From RGIG2206 sp045579085 (GTDB taxonomy: Bacteria > Bacillota > Clostridia > Oscillospirales > Acutalibacteraceae), in the NCBI GenBank assembly GCA_045579085.1, contig JAZNLO010000003.1, positions 1-43,429 on the forward strand: DNA of 43,429 nt, written 5' to 3'. The notes below the pieces were generated by a model. It saw nothing but the letters and a program-made list of their open reading frames with translations, was not told the DNA's origin and ran no database searches. Of this stretch, positions 30,136 through 37,332 are shown in pieces (position 1 is the first letter of the stretch; each line of letters starts with the position of its first letter). The translations under genes were made by a program, and so were the position numbers.

Positions 30136-30147
30136 ATTTTTTCCTCC

Positions 30148-31599
30148 TTATCTGGATGAAAATTTACTTAAGAGTTCATGCTTAAGGTCCCAAAGCGGTT
30201 GCGAGAGGTCAACGTAGTACTTGTGCGGATTTTCAAATCGGCGTACCTCTTCCCACAAAAGCGAAACCTGATTCAGACAATATTTGCGAATTTCACTTGT
30301 TGTAAGCCTTTTACCGACAAATTTGCCATTCAAAAATACAGGCTCAAGCAAAGGACGGGCAACAAAATCCTTAACAACCTTACGCTTCCATGTGTGGTCA
30401 GGGTCAAACAACTCATATTCAGAGTTAGCATCAATTTTTTCATCAAACAGCGTTACAACATCGGCAATCGCCTTACCTGTTGACTTATCATACAAACGCC
30501 ATGTCTGCTTATAGCCGGGTGTTGTAATCTTGGAAACGTTGTTGCTGATTTTGATTTTAGGAATCATCTCGCCGTCTTTCCACACAGCGCAGAGCTTATA
30601 AACGCCGCCAAACACAGGCGAAGTGGAAGATGTTATAAGACGTTCACCAATACCAAAGCTATCAACCTTTGCGCCCTGTACAAGCATATCCCTTACGATA
30701 TACTCATCAAGAGAATTTGACGCAACTATCTTACAATCGGGGTATCCGGCATCATCGAGCATTTTACGCATTTTGTTGGATAAATACGCAATATCTCCGC
30801 TATCAATCCTAACACCGACAGGACGCTTGCCCATAGGCTTAAGTACTTCATCAAAAGCTTTTATTGCATTTGGCATACCTGATTTAATAGTGTTAAAGGT
30901 GTCAACCAGCAAAACACAGTTATCGGGATACTGCCTTGCGTAAGCCTTAAATGCTTCAAGCTCAGAATCAAACATTTGCACCCAGCTGTGTGCCATCGTG
31001 CCTGACGGGGTTATGCCAAACTTCTGTGCCGCAAGCACATTTGAAGTTGAGCCACAGCCGCCGATATATGCGGCTCTGGAGCCGTAAACAGCAGCGTCAA
31101 AGCCCTGAGCACGTCTTGCACCGAATTCCATCACAGCCCTGCCGGCTGCTGCAGATACAACCCTGTTAGCCTTTGTTGCAATGAGAGATTGATGATTTAC
31201 GCAAAGCAAAATCAATGTTTCAACAAACTGAGCTTGCATTACAGGGCCTTTAACAGTCATAATCGGCTCGCCTGGAAAAATCGGAGTGCCCTCAGCAACT
31301 GAATATACATCACAGGTAAACTCAAAGTTTTTAAGATAATCTATAAACTCCTCACAGAAAATTCCTGTATTTCTAAGATACTCAATATCTTCATCAGAAA
31401 AATGCAAGTCTTCAATATAATCAATCACCTGCTCAAGACCTGCCATAATGGCAAATCCACCGTCGTCAGGCACCTTTCTGAAAAACATATCAAATGCTAC
31501 AACAGTATCTTTGACGTTTTCACAAAAATAACCGTTAGCCATTGTTATTTCATAAAAGTCGGTTAGCATTGTCAGATTTCTATTAAAATTATTAAACAA
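30148..31599 (-). CDS. pncB: Nicotinate phosphoribosyltransferase
   Basis: A 483-residue cytosolic enzyme of NAD salvage that joins nicotinate to PRPP with ATP. Signatures include LTDFYEITMANGYF near the N-terminus, EFGARRAQGFDAAVYGSRAAYIGGC around residue 165 (in pieces EFGARRAQG and AAYIGGCGSTSN), TPSGTMAHSWVQMF with the catalytic His, and VRIDSGDIAYLS and FGIGERLITS, which bind phosphate. I favour TTG at 31599 as the start. GGGGGCG lies 7 nt upstream, whereas the in-frame ATG at 31614 has no ribosome binding site and would be nearly leaderless from the predicted promoter. That ATG would add five residues. It is first in a likely operon with the lipoprotein and permease. Confidence 0.93.
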   Translation of the reverse strand: MFNNFNRNLTMLTDFYEITMANGYFCENVKDTVVAFDMFFRKVPDDGGFAIMAGLEQVIDYIEDLHFSDEDIEYLRNTGIFCEEFIDYLKNFEFTCDVYSVAEGTPIFPGEPIMTVKGPVMQAQFVETLILLCVNHQSLIATKANRVVSAAAGRAVMEFGARRAQGFDAAVYGSRAAYIGGCGSTSNVLAAQKFGITPSGTMAHSWVQMFDSELEAFKAYARQYPDNCVLLVDTFNTIKSGMPNAIKAFDEVLKPMGKRPVGVRIDSGDIAYLSNKMRKMLDDAGYPDCKIVASNSLDEYIVRDMLVQGAKVDSFGIGERLITSSTSPVFGGVYKLCAVWKDGEMIPKIKISNNVSKITTPGYKQTWRLYDKSTGKAIADVVTLFDEKIDANSEYELFDPDHTWKRKVVKDFVARPLLEPVFLNGKFVGKRLTTSEIRKYCLNQVSLLWEEVRRFENPHKYYVDLSQPLWDLKHELLSKFSSR

Positions 31600-31624
31600 T
31601 TTTCTCGCCCCCATATATAAGTTT

Positions 31625-31652
31625 AGTATAACACAAATACAATAATTAGCAA
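31625..31652 (-). promoter_or_regulatory. Promoter of pncB
   Basis: On the minus strand there is TTGCTA (31647-31652), a 16-bp spacer and TATACT (31625-31630), both near consensus. Transcription would start near 31618, about four bases before the ATG at 31614 and 19 before the TTG at 31599. No NrtR- or NiaR-type operator could be recognised. Confidence 0.65.
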
Positions 31653-31700
31653 CGAAAATTTTTTACTTGAAATAATGTTAATAATATTTTAATATTTTGG

Positions 31701-31706
31701 TATAAT
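31701..31706 (+). promoter_or_regulatory. Probable -10 box of the XRE regulator gene
   Basis: Perfect TATAAT on the plus strand, 35 bp before the TTG start. The -35 region at 17-bp spacing is weak (TTAATA). The region between this and the pncB promoter is very AT-rich and shows no inverted repeat long enough to be a convincing operator. Confidence 0.5.
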
Positions 31707-31740
31707 TTGTATTTTATTATAACAAATGAGGTGATAAACG

Positions 31741-31977
31741 TTGAGAACCAGAATAATGCCAATCGGAGAAAAAAATATTGCAGGCCAGAAAATAGAAGCA
31801 ATAAGACTTCAAAAAGGTCTCAAGCAGAAATACATAATTGAAAAGCTCAAAATTAGAGGCATTGATATGTCCGTTTCTACTTTTTCAAAAATTGAAGGTC
31901 AGTTAAGATTACTTTGCGATTACGAGCTTGCTGCAATCGCTGAAATTTTAGAGGTTGATGTAAAACAATTATTATAA
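31741..31977 (+). CDS. Small XRE-family helix-turn-helix protein
   Basis: A 78-residue DNA-binding protein consisting almost only of a Cro/CI-type fold. It has helix 1 (QKIEAIRLQKGL), the turn and recognition part (KQKYIIEKLKIRG to STFSKIEGQ), and ELAAIAEILEVDVKQLL as the closing helices. The insertion between helices 2 and 3 (KLKIRGIDMS) is a variant seen in some Firmicutes XRE proteins. The start is TTG at 31741, with GAGGTGAT 5 nt upstream; the internal ATG at 31756 lacks a site. It is divergent from pncB and convergent with potD, with a bidirectional terminator between. A regulatory target cannot be assigned; divergent pncB is one option. Confidence 0.85.
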   Translation: MRTRIMPIGEKNIAGQKIEAIRLQKGLKQKYIIEKLKIRGIDMSVSTFSKIEGQLRLLCDYELAAIAEILEVDVKQLL

Positions 31978-31981
31978 ATTT

Positions 31982-32013
31982 AAAAAACAGTCGCTATAAG
32001 GCGACTGTTTTTT
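31982..32013. terminator. Bidirectional terminator between the XRE gene and potD
   Basis: AAAAAACAGTCGC pairs perfectly with GCGACTGTTTTTT around TATAAG. Both strands have an A run before and a T run after the stem, so it can end the XRE transcript on plus and the potABCD transcript on minus. Confidence 0.93.
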
Positions 32014-32021
32014 GTTTAGCT

Positions 32022-33131
32022 TTATGACTGAATCACATCTTCCCAAAGCTTCTCATAATAAGTTCTGACATCCTTATCTATATCATGGAAAAACTCTGTT
32101 CTGGGCTTGTTTTCTTCTGCGGGATAGAGAATCTCATTTTTATAATAAGCATACTCAGGATTATCCCTGACTGCAGTATTTGGGGTAGCGTACATTATAA
32201 ACTCAGCGTTAGCCTTTGCAACCTCAGGCTCAAGCAAGAAATCAATAAAAGCCATAGCAGCATCGTAGTTTCCGCAGTTTGATGGTATGCAAATAGCATC
32301 AACAAACTCGTTTACACCCTCTTTGGGATATACGAAGCCCAAATCCTCGTTGTTCTCTAACATAGTCAGATAGTCGCCGGCATAATAAGGCGCTATTGCC
32401 GCTGAGCCGCTTTCCATCTTATTGAATATTTCATCCATAACCCTACCCTGAAGCAGCTTGTTCTGCTCCTTAAGCGCATCTGCGGCTCTATCCCACTCAG
32501 CGAAGTCGGTAGTGTTAAGGTCTATGCCGAGATAAAACTGCGCAATCGCAAACGCATCACGTGAGTTGTTGAAAGTGAGTATATCATCAGCATACTTCTT
32601 ATCCCACATAACAGACCAGCTGTCAGGCTCTTTGGATACGAGTGTCTTATTATAAATAAGACCAACCATGCCAACTGAAAATGCTACTGAGTATTCCTCG
32701 TTCTCATCATAGTAAAGGCCTTTATATTCATCGTCAATCAAATCATAATTGTTAAGCTTTGAAACATCAATCTTACGAAGCATGTTCTCTCTGGCAAGAC
32801 GCTGAATCATATAGTCAGACGGAATAATGATATCATACGACACCGCACCGCTCTTAAGCTTAGCGTACATAGACTCATTAGACTCATACATACTGTAATT
32901 AACTTTAACACCGGTCAGCTTTTCAAAGGCTCTTATAACGTCAAGCGAGCCTTCACTGCCGTCAGAGATATATTCTCCCCAGTTGAAAACATTGAGCGTT
33001 GTTCCCGCTAAATCAGAAGAATAATCGCCACGCACAGATTCGAGCGTATCATTAGCTTCACCGCATCCTGCAAGGCAGAACAACTGTAAAACCATAATTA
33101 AACACACAACATAAGAAAGTATCTTTTTCAA
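32022..33131 (-). CDS. potD: Spermidine/putrescine-binding lipoprotein
   Basis: A 369-residue extracytoplasmic binding protein. The signal peptide MKKILSYVVCLIMVLQLFCLAGC ends with lipobox LAGC (Cys23). The mature protein starts the typical polyamine-binder pattern with LNVFNWGEYISDG (about residues 47-59, where Trp and Tyr line the ligand site), then KLTGVKVNYSMYESNESMYAKL and YDIIIPSDYMIQRL. NTTDFAEWDRAADAL and YYAGDYLTM are also family-like. The start is TTG at 33131 with AAGGAGG upstream, overlapping neither gene: potC stops at 33132. It is last of the pot operon, followed by a strong terminator. Whether spermidine or putrescine is preferred cannot be told. Confidence 0.95.
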   Translation of the reverse strand: MKKILSYVVCLIMVLQLFCLAGCGEANDTLESVRGDYSSDLAGTTLNVFNWGEYISDGSEGSLDVIRAFEKLTGVKVNYSMYESNESMYAKLKSGAVSYDIIIPSDYMIQRLARENMLRKIDVSKLNNYDLIDDEYKGLYYDENEEYSVAFSVGMVGLIYNKTLVSKEPDSWSVMWDKKYADDILTFNNSRDAFAIAQFYLGIDLNTTDFAEWDRAADALKEQNKLLQGRVMDEIFNKMESGSAAIAPYYAGDYLTMLENNEDLGFVYPKEGVNEFVDAICIPSNCGNYDAAMAFIDFLLEPEVAKANAEFIMYATPNTAVRDNPEYAYYKNEILYPAEENKPRTEFFHDIDKDVRTYYEKLWEDVIQS

Positions 33132-33941
33132 TTAACAATCCTCCTTCAAAGCTTTGCGTTCAGATTTGACCTGAGCAACGTTTATTATTACAAGTAATAT
33201 AAACACAACAACAAATATTATGCTTGAGAGAGCATACATATCCGGCTTAACAGATTTTCTTACCTTTGAGTAGATTATAATCGGCAAGGTCTGAAAGTCC
33301 GGTCCGCTTGTAAAATAACTGATGACAAAGTCGTCAAGCGACAATGTAAACGTCATAATAAGTCCTGTAAGGATACCTGATGATATAGACGGCAACACAA
33401 CCTTAAAAAACGACTGCACAGGTGTGCAACCTAAGTCCTCCGCCGCCTCAGACAAATGCTTATCCGTTTGATGCAGTTTTGGCAAAACGTTAAGGATTAC
33501 GTAAGGCAAGTTGAACGTAATATGAGCAATAAGCAATGTCCAAAAGCTTAGCGAATTCAAAAGTCCGATTGCTCTGCTTACAAAAATAAACAGCAGCATC
33601 ATTGAAAGTCCCGTAACGATATCGGGGTTCATCATCGGGATATTAGTAACAGTCATAAGCGTGGACTTAGCCAGCTTGTTGCGCATATTGAATATACCTA
33701 CTGCCGCAACTGTACCGAGTAATGTGGCAATAACTGACGACAAAACTGCCAGAATCAAAGTGTTTTTGATAGATTCAATCGTGGTACTGTCATTTAGCAA
33801 TTCAGCATACCACTTAAACGAAAATCCTGATATAACAGACGTGCTGCTTGACGAGTTAAACGAGAAGACAATCATAACGGCAAGCGGAGCATACAAAAAA
33901 GCCATTACAAGCACAGTTAAAGCGTTTCCGAGCTTTTTCAT
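33132..33941 (-). CDS. potC: Spermidine/putrescine ABC permease PotC
   Basis: A 269-residue inner-membrane permease with about six helices. The EAA loop that contacts the ATPase is AAEDLGCTPVQSFFKVVLPSI (residues about 165-185; EAA-like A-E-D-L-G). The N-terminal LYAPLAVMIVFSFN and C-terminal FTLSLDDFVISYFTSG are signatures of PotC-type subunits. The ATG at 33941 overlaps the potB stop by four bases (ATGA) and has GGAGG upstream. It is the third gene of potABCD, and the order is the usual one. Confidence 0.95.
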   Translation of the reverse strand: MKKLGNALTVLVMAFLYAPLAVMIVFSFNSSSSTSVISGFSFKWYAELLNDSTTIESIKNTLILAVLSSVIATLLGTVAAVGIFNMRNKLAKSTLMTVTNIPMMNPDIVTGLSMMLLFIFVSRAIGLLNSLSFWTLLIAHITFNLPYVILNVLPKLHQTDKHLSEAAEDLGCTPVQSFFKVVLPSISSGILTGLIMTFTLSLDDFVISYFTSGPDFQTLPIIIYSKVRKSVKPDMYALSSIIFVVVFILLVIINVAQVKSERKALKEDC

Positions 33942-34759
33942 ACCACTATCTCGCCTCCTTCACCTTCGGCAAAATGGTTCATAACAGCCATACTAAGCAA
34001 AATCAAAACCATCAGCACCAACGACAAGGATGCGCCTAAATTATAATTATTTAGCTCCCTGAACTGACGTTCAATCGCATCGCCAATCATATAATAATTC
34101 CTGTTACCAAGCATCTGGGAGATATAAAATGTGCTTATTGACGGCACAAATACCATTGTTATTCCCGATATAACACCTGACATACTCAATGGGAAAATAA
34201 CACGTCTGAGCTTAACAATTCCGTTTGCACCCAAATCCCCAGCAACCTCGAGCAGAGAATTATCAATCTTGGACATAACCGTGTAAATCGGCAAAATCAT
34301 ATATGGCAAATAATTGTAAACCATACCGAATATAACGGCAAACGGCGTGCCGAGTATTTTTATCGGTTCAATACCAAACAAGCCTAGAAAGTTGTTAAAA
34401 ATGCCTGTTCTGTCAAGGATATTTGTCCAGGAATAAGTGCGAATCAGCAAGTTCATCCACATTGGAAGCATAACAAGCAGCATCATCATACGCTGCGTAT
34501 TTGCCCTCATCTGTGACATAAAATAAGCAAACGGATACGCAATTACAAAACATATCAAAGTTGCAACAGCGGCAAAAATAATGGAAATAAAGAAGGTTTC
34601 CTTATAATCGCCAAGCGCAACTATATTATCAAGCGTGAAGGCTCCATCGGAGTTCGTGAAGGCGTAGTAAACAACTACTGCCAACGGCACAACAATAAAT
34701 ATTGCAGACCAAAGAATGTATGGAGCGTTCAACAGCTTTTTACCTATTGAATTCCCCAA
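33938..34759 (-). CDS. potB: Spermidine/putrescine ABC permease PotB
   Basis: A 273-residue partner permease with six predicted helices. YILWSAIFIVVPLAVVVYYAF opens the protein (in pieces LWSAIFIVVP and LAVVVYYAF), and the EAA loop is LLEVAGDLGANGIVKLRRVIFPL (E-V-A-x-D-L-G). YSWTNILDRTG and MVYNYLPYMILPIY are PotB-type segments. The start is TTG at 34759, since GAGGAAG lies about 9 nt upstream and there is no better codon. It starts two bases after the potA stop and overlaps potC by four. Confidence 0.94.
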   Translation of the reverse strand: MGNSIGKKLLNAPYILWSAIFIVVPLAVVVYYAFTNSDGAFTLDNIVALGDYKETFFISIIFAAVATLICFVIAYPFAYFMSQMRANTQRMMMLLVMLPMWMNLLIRTYSWTNILDRTGIFNNFLGLFGIEPIKILGTPFAVIFGMVYNYLPYMILPIYTVMSKIDNSLLEVAGDLGANGIVKLRRVIFPLSMSGVISGITMVFVPSISTFYISQMLGNRNYYMIGDAIERQFRELNNYNLGASLSLVLMVLILLSMAVMNHFAEGEGGEIVV

Positions 34760-34761
34760 TT

Positions 34762-35880
34762 TTATTCTTCCTCCTCATCTGCAAGATGGTCCATCTCATC
34801 ACTAAACGTGCTGTAATCGCCGTATTTGCCCGAGTACTCAGATTTTTTCATAATATGTATTTCCTCAGGCTTAACTGTGATACCGATTTCCTCGCCAACG
34901 CTTGGGCTGTCAGTAGACTGAATCATCCATTTAAAGCCTGCAACATCGACAATGATTTCGTAATGCACACCTTTAAATGTAATTGCAGTAACAGTGCCGT
35001 TTAAGATACCCTCATCACAGGCGACAATATCAACGTCTTCAGGCCTGATAACAACGTCAACAGGTTCATTTTTAGAAAAGCCCTTATCAACGCACTTAAA
35101 AGCCTTATCATTGATAGATACGAGCTCGTCATCAATCATTATTCCGTCAATAATGTTACTCTCACCGATAAAGTCAGCATCAAAGGCGTTTTTTGGCTCA
35201 TTATATATGTCAATCGGAGAGCCGATTTGCTGTATTTTACCCGAGTCCATAACAACAACAACGTCAGACATTGATAACGCTTCCTCTTGGTCATGCGTTA
35301 CGAATATGAAGGTTATGCCAAGACTTTTCTGTATGCTTTTAAGCTCGTTTTGCATATCTTTTCTAAGCTTTAAGTCCAAAGCTCCAAGAGGCTCATCAAG
35401 CAGCAAAACCTTTGGATTGTTGACAAGCGCTCTTGCAATAGCAACTCTTTGCTGCTGCCCGCCCGAAAGAGAGTTTACCTTTCTCTTGCCAAAACCGCTT
35501 AAGTTAACCACCTCAAGCATATTATTTACACGCTCATAAATCTCATTTTTTGGTCGCTTGCTTACTCTTAAGCCAAAGGCTATATTATCAAAAACATTGA
35601 GATGCGGAAACAGTGCATAACGCTGGAATATGGTGTTTACCTGACGCTTGTAAGGCGGCAAACCAGTTATATCCTCACCGTCAAAGACAACGTTGCCGCT
35701 GTCGGGCTCAGTAAATCCGCCAATTATTCTCAGTGTAGTGGTTTTTCCGCAGCCTGAGGGGCCGAGTAACGTTACAAATTCGCCGTCTTTAATAGAGAGG
35801 CTTACTTCCTTTAATATAGCTTCACCATCAAAGGATTTACTAATATTTTTCAATTCAATTATGTTGGTTTTTTCAGACAT
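34762..35880 (-). CDS. potA: Spermidine/putrescine ABC ATPase PotA
   Basis: A 372-residue cytoplasmic ATPase. Walker A is GPSGCGKTT (about residues 40-48), the Q loop is FQRYALFPH, the signature is LSGGQQQR, Walker B is VLLLDEP with GALD as the D loop, and the H loop is FVTHDQEEA. A C-terminal regulatory TOBE domain occupies about 250-350. The start is ATG at 35880, preceded by AGGGGGG; a longer frame upstream begins within the leader and has no ribosome binding site. It is the first gene of potABCD. The 150-bp leader is AT-rich, has GTGTATAAC as the best -10 candidate and no strong -35, so its promoter remains unassigned. Confidence 0.95.
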   Translation of the reverse strand: MSEKTNIIELKNISKSFDGEAILKEVSLSIKDGEFVTLLGPSGCGKTTTLRIIGGFTEPDSGNVVFDGEDITGLPPYKRQVNTIFQRYALFPHLNVFDNIAFGLRVSKRPKNEIYERVNNMLEVVNLSGFGKRKVNSLSGGQQQRVAIARALVNNPKVLLLDEPLGALDLKLRKDMQNELKSIQKSLGITFIFVTHDQEEALSMSDVVVVMDSGKIQQIGSPIDIYNEPKNAFDADFIGESNIIDGIMIDDELVSINDKAFKCVDKGFSKNEPVDVVIRPEDVDIVACDEGILNGTVTAITFKGVHYEIIVDVAGFKWMIQSTDSPSVGEEIGITVKPEEIHIMKKSEYSGKYGDYSTFSDEMDHLADEEEE

Positions 35881-36018
35881 AATCAGCCCCCCTAACTCAG
35901 AATAAAAAACAAAGTTATACACAATATCCCATTGTAAATAAACATAACTATGTATGTTACATAATAATCTAAAATGGAGAAAAATCAAGAGTTTTTTATA
36001 AAATTCATCAAATTTTTT

Positions 36019-36059
36019 ATTTTAAAAAAATAAAGGCGATACGGAATATCCATATCGCC
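36019..36059 (-). terminator. Terminator of the malic enzyme gene
   Basis: On the minus strand GGCGATATGGATATTCC-type arms pair as GGCGATA with TATCGCC and GGA with TCC, leaving a small loop, followed by TTTATTTTTTT. It ends the malic enzyme transcript ahead of the pot leader. Confidence 0.88.
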
Positions 36060-36095
36060 AAAAATAATATACAAATTATACCAAAAAAATTTACC

Positions 36096-37268
36096 CTAAA
36101 CCCTTGCTACTCCACTGTCTATTGCAGCTTTTGATACCGCCTCAGCAACTGCCTTTCCTACCCTTGAATCAAAGGCTTTCGGTATAATATAATTCGCAGA
36201 CAATTCATCGTCACTAACTAAATCAGCCAGCGCGTATGATGCAGCAAGTTTCATCTCATCATTTATATCAGATGCCCTCACATCAAGCGCACCTCTGAAT
36301 ATTCCGGGAAAAGCAAGCACATTGTTAATTTGATTGCTGAAATCAGACCTGCCTGTGCCTACAACTGCCGCTCCCGCTGCAAGTGCCTTGTCAGGCATAA
36401 TCTCAGGCACGGGGTTAGCCATCGGGAACACGATAGGATTATCAGACATTGACTTTATCATTTCTTCATTAACGACATCAGGTGCAGAAACTCCAATAAA
36501 AATATCCGCGCCTTTCATCGCATCAGCAAGACTGCCGTGAAGCATATCAGGATTTGTCACCAAGCTGATAGCCTTATGAGCATCATTGAGGTCATCCATA
36601 TCTCTTGATATAATGCCAAACTTGTCGACTACAATTAACTGCCCTATTCCAAGTCTCAATAGATGGTTGGCAATCGCAATGCCTGCAGAACCACCGCCAT
36701 TTATAACACATTTTGCGGTGTGAATATCCTTCTTAACCACCTTAAGAGCGTTCAAAAGCGCCGCAGCAACAACAATTGCAGTACCGTGCTGGTCATCGTG
36801 GAAAACAGGAATATCACATATCTCCTTAAGACGTCTTTCAACTTCGAAGCAACGAGGTGCCGAGATATCTTCAAGGTTAATACCGCCAAAGCTGCCAGAT
36901 ATCAAATAAATAGTTTTGACGAGCTCGTCAACATCTTTTGTTCTCAGGCAAATGGGGATAGCGTCAACGTCGCCAAACTCCTTAAACAGAACAGCCTTAC
37001 CCTCCATAACAGGCATACCTGCCTCAGGACCTATATCACCCAATCCAAGTATAGCAGTTCCGTCAGTTATAACTGCAACCGTATTCCATCTGCGAGTCAG
37101 CTTAAACGAGTTGTTATAGTCATCTCTGATTGCAAGACAGGGCTCAGCTACACCAGGTGTATATGTTAAAGAAAGGTCCTCACTGCTTGTAATCTTAGTT
37201 CTTGAAACAACCTCGATTTTGCCCTTCCACTCATAATGCTTTTTTAATGATTCAGCCTTGATATCCAT
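36096..37268 (-). CDS. Malic enzyme (oxaloacetate-decarboxylating malate dehydrogenase)
   Basis: A 390-residue cytosolic enzyme that decarboxylates malate to pyruvate, reducing NAD(P). Features: LTYTPGVAEPC near residue 35, VAVITDGTAILGLGDIGPEAGMPVMEGK (in pieces TDGTAILGLGDIG and AGMPVMEGK), GDVDAIPICLRT, EDISAPRCFEVERRL, VFHDDQHGTAIV, with catalytic and metal-binding residues, and INGGGSAGIAIANHLL as the cofactor loop. It has the short form, without the phosphotransacetylase-like C-terminal domain. ATG at 37268 has GGGAG upstream. It starts only 15 bp after the hairpin behind ispH-S1 and no promoter is visible in between, so it may be expressed by readthrough. Confidence 0.95.
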   Translation of the reverse strand: MDIKAESLKKHYEWKGKIEVVSRTKITSSEDLSLTYTPGVAEPCLAIRDDYNNSFKLTRRWNTVAVITDGTAILGLGDIGPEAGMPVMEGKAVLFKEFGDVDAIPICLRTKDVDELVKTIYLISGSFGGINLEDISAPRCFEVERRLKEICDIPVFHDDQHGTAIVVAAALLNALKVVKKDIHTAKCVINGGGSAGIAIANHLLRLGIGQLIVVDKFGIISRDMDDLNDAHKAISLVTNPDMLHGSLADAMKGADIFIGVSAPDVVNEEMIKSMSDNPIVFPMANPVPEIMPDKALAAGAAVVGTGRSDFSNQINNVLAFPGIFRGALDVRASDINDEMKLAASYALADLVSDDELSANYIIPKAFDSRVGKAVAEAVSKAAIDSGVARV

Positions 37269-37283
37269 ATTTAACTCCCACCA

Positions 37284-37320
37284 GTAAAATTGCGCCGAAG
37301 CAAGTTTCTCCGGCGCAATT
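37284..37320 (-). terminator. Hairpin/terminator between ispH-rpsA and malic enzyme
   Basis: On the minus strand AATTGCGCCG pairs perfectly with CGGCGCAATT, separated by GAGAAACTTGCTT-like loop bases, and is followed by TTTTACTGG. The T tract is only four long, so termination may be partial, which would allow the next gene to be expressed. Confidence 0.7.
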
Positions 37321-37332
37321 AATATTTAATGA

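Noticed and set aside
35881..36018. Polyamine-responsive riboswitch or operator ahead of potA
   Set aside because: The leader is AT-rich with only imperfect short repeats around ATGTAACATACATAGTTATG. No known RNA fold or clear palindrome is visible.
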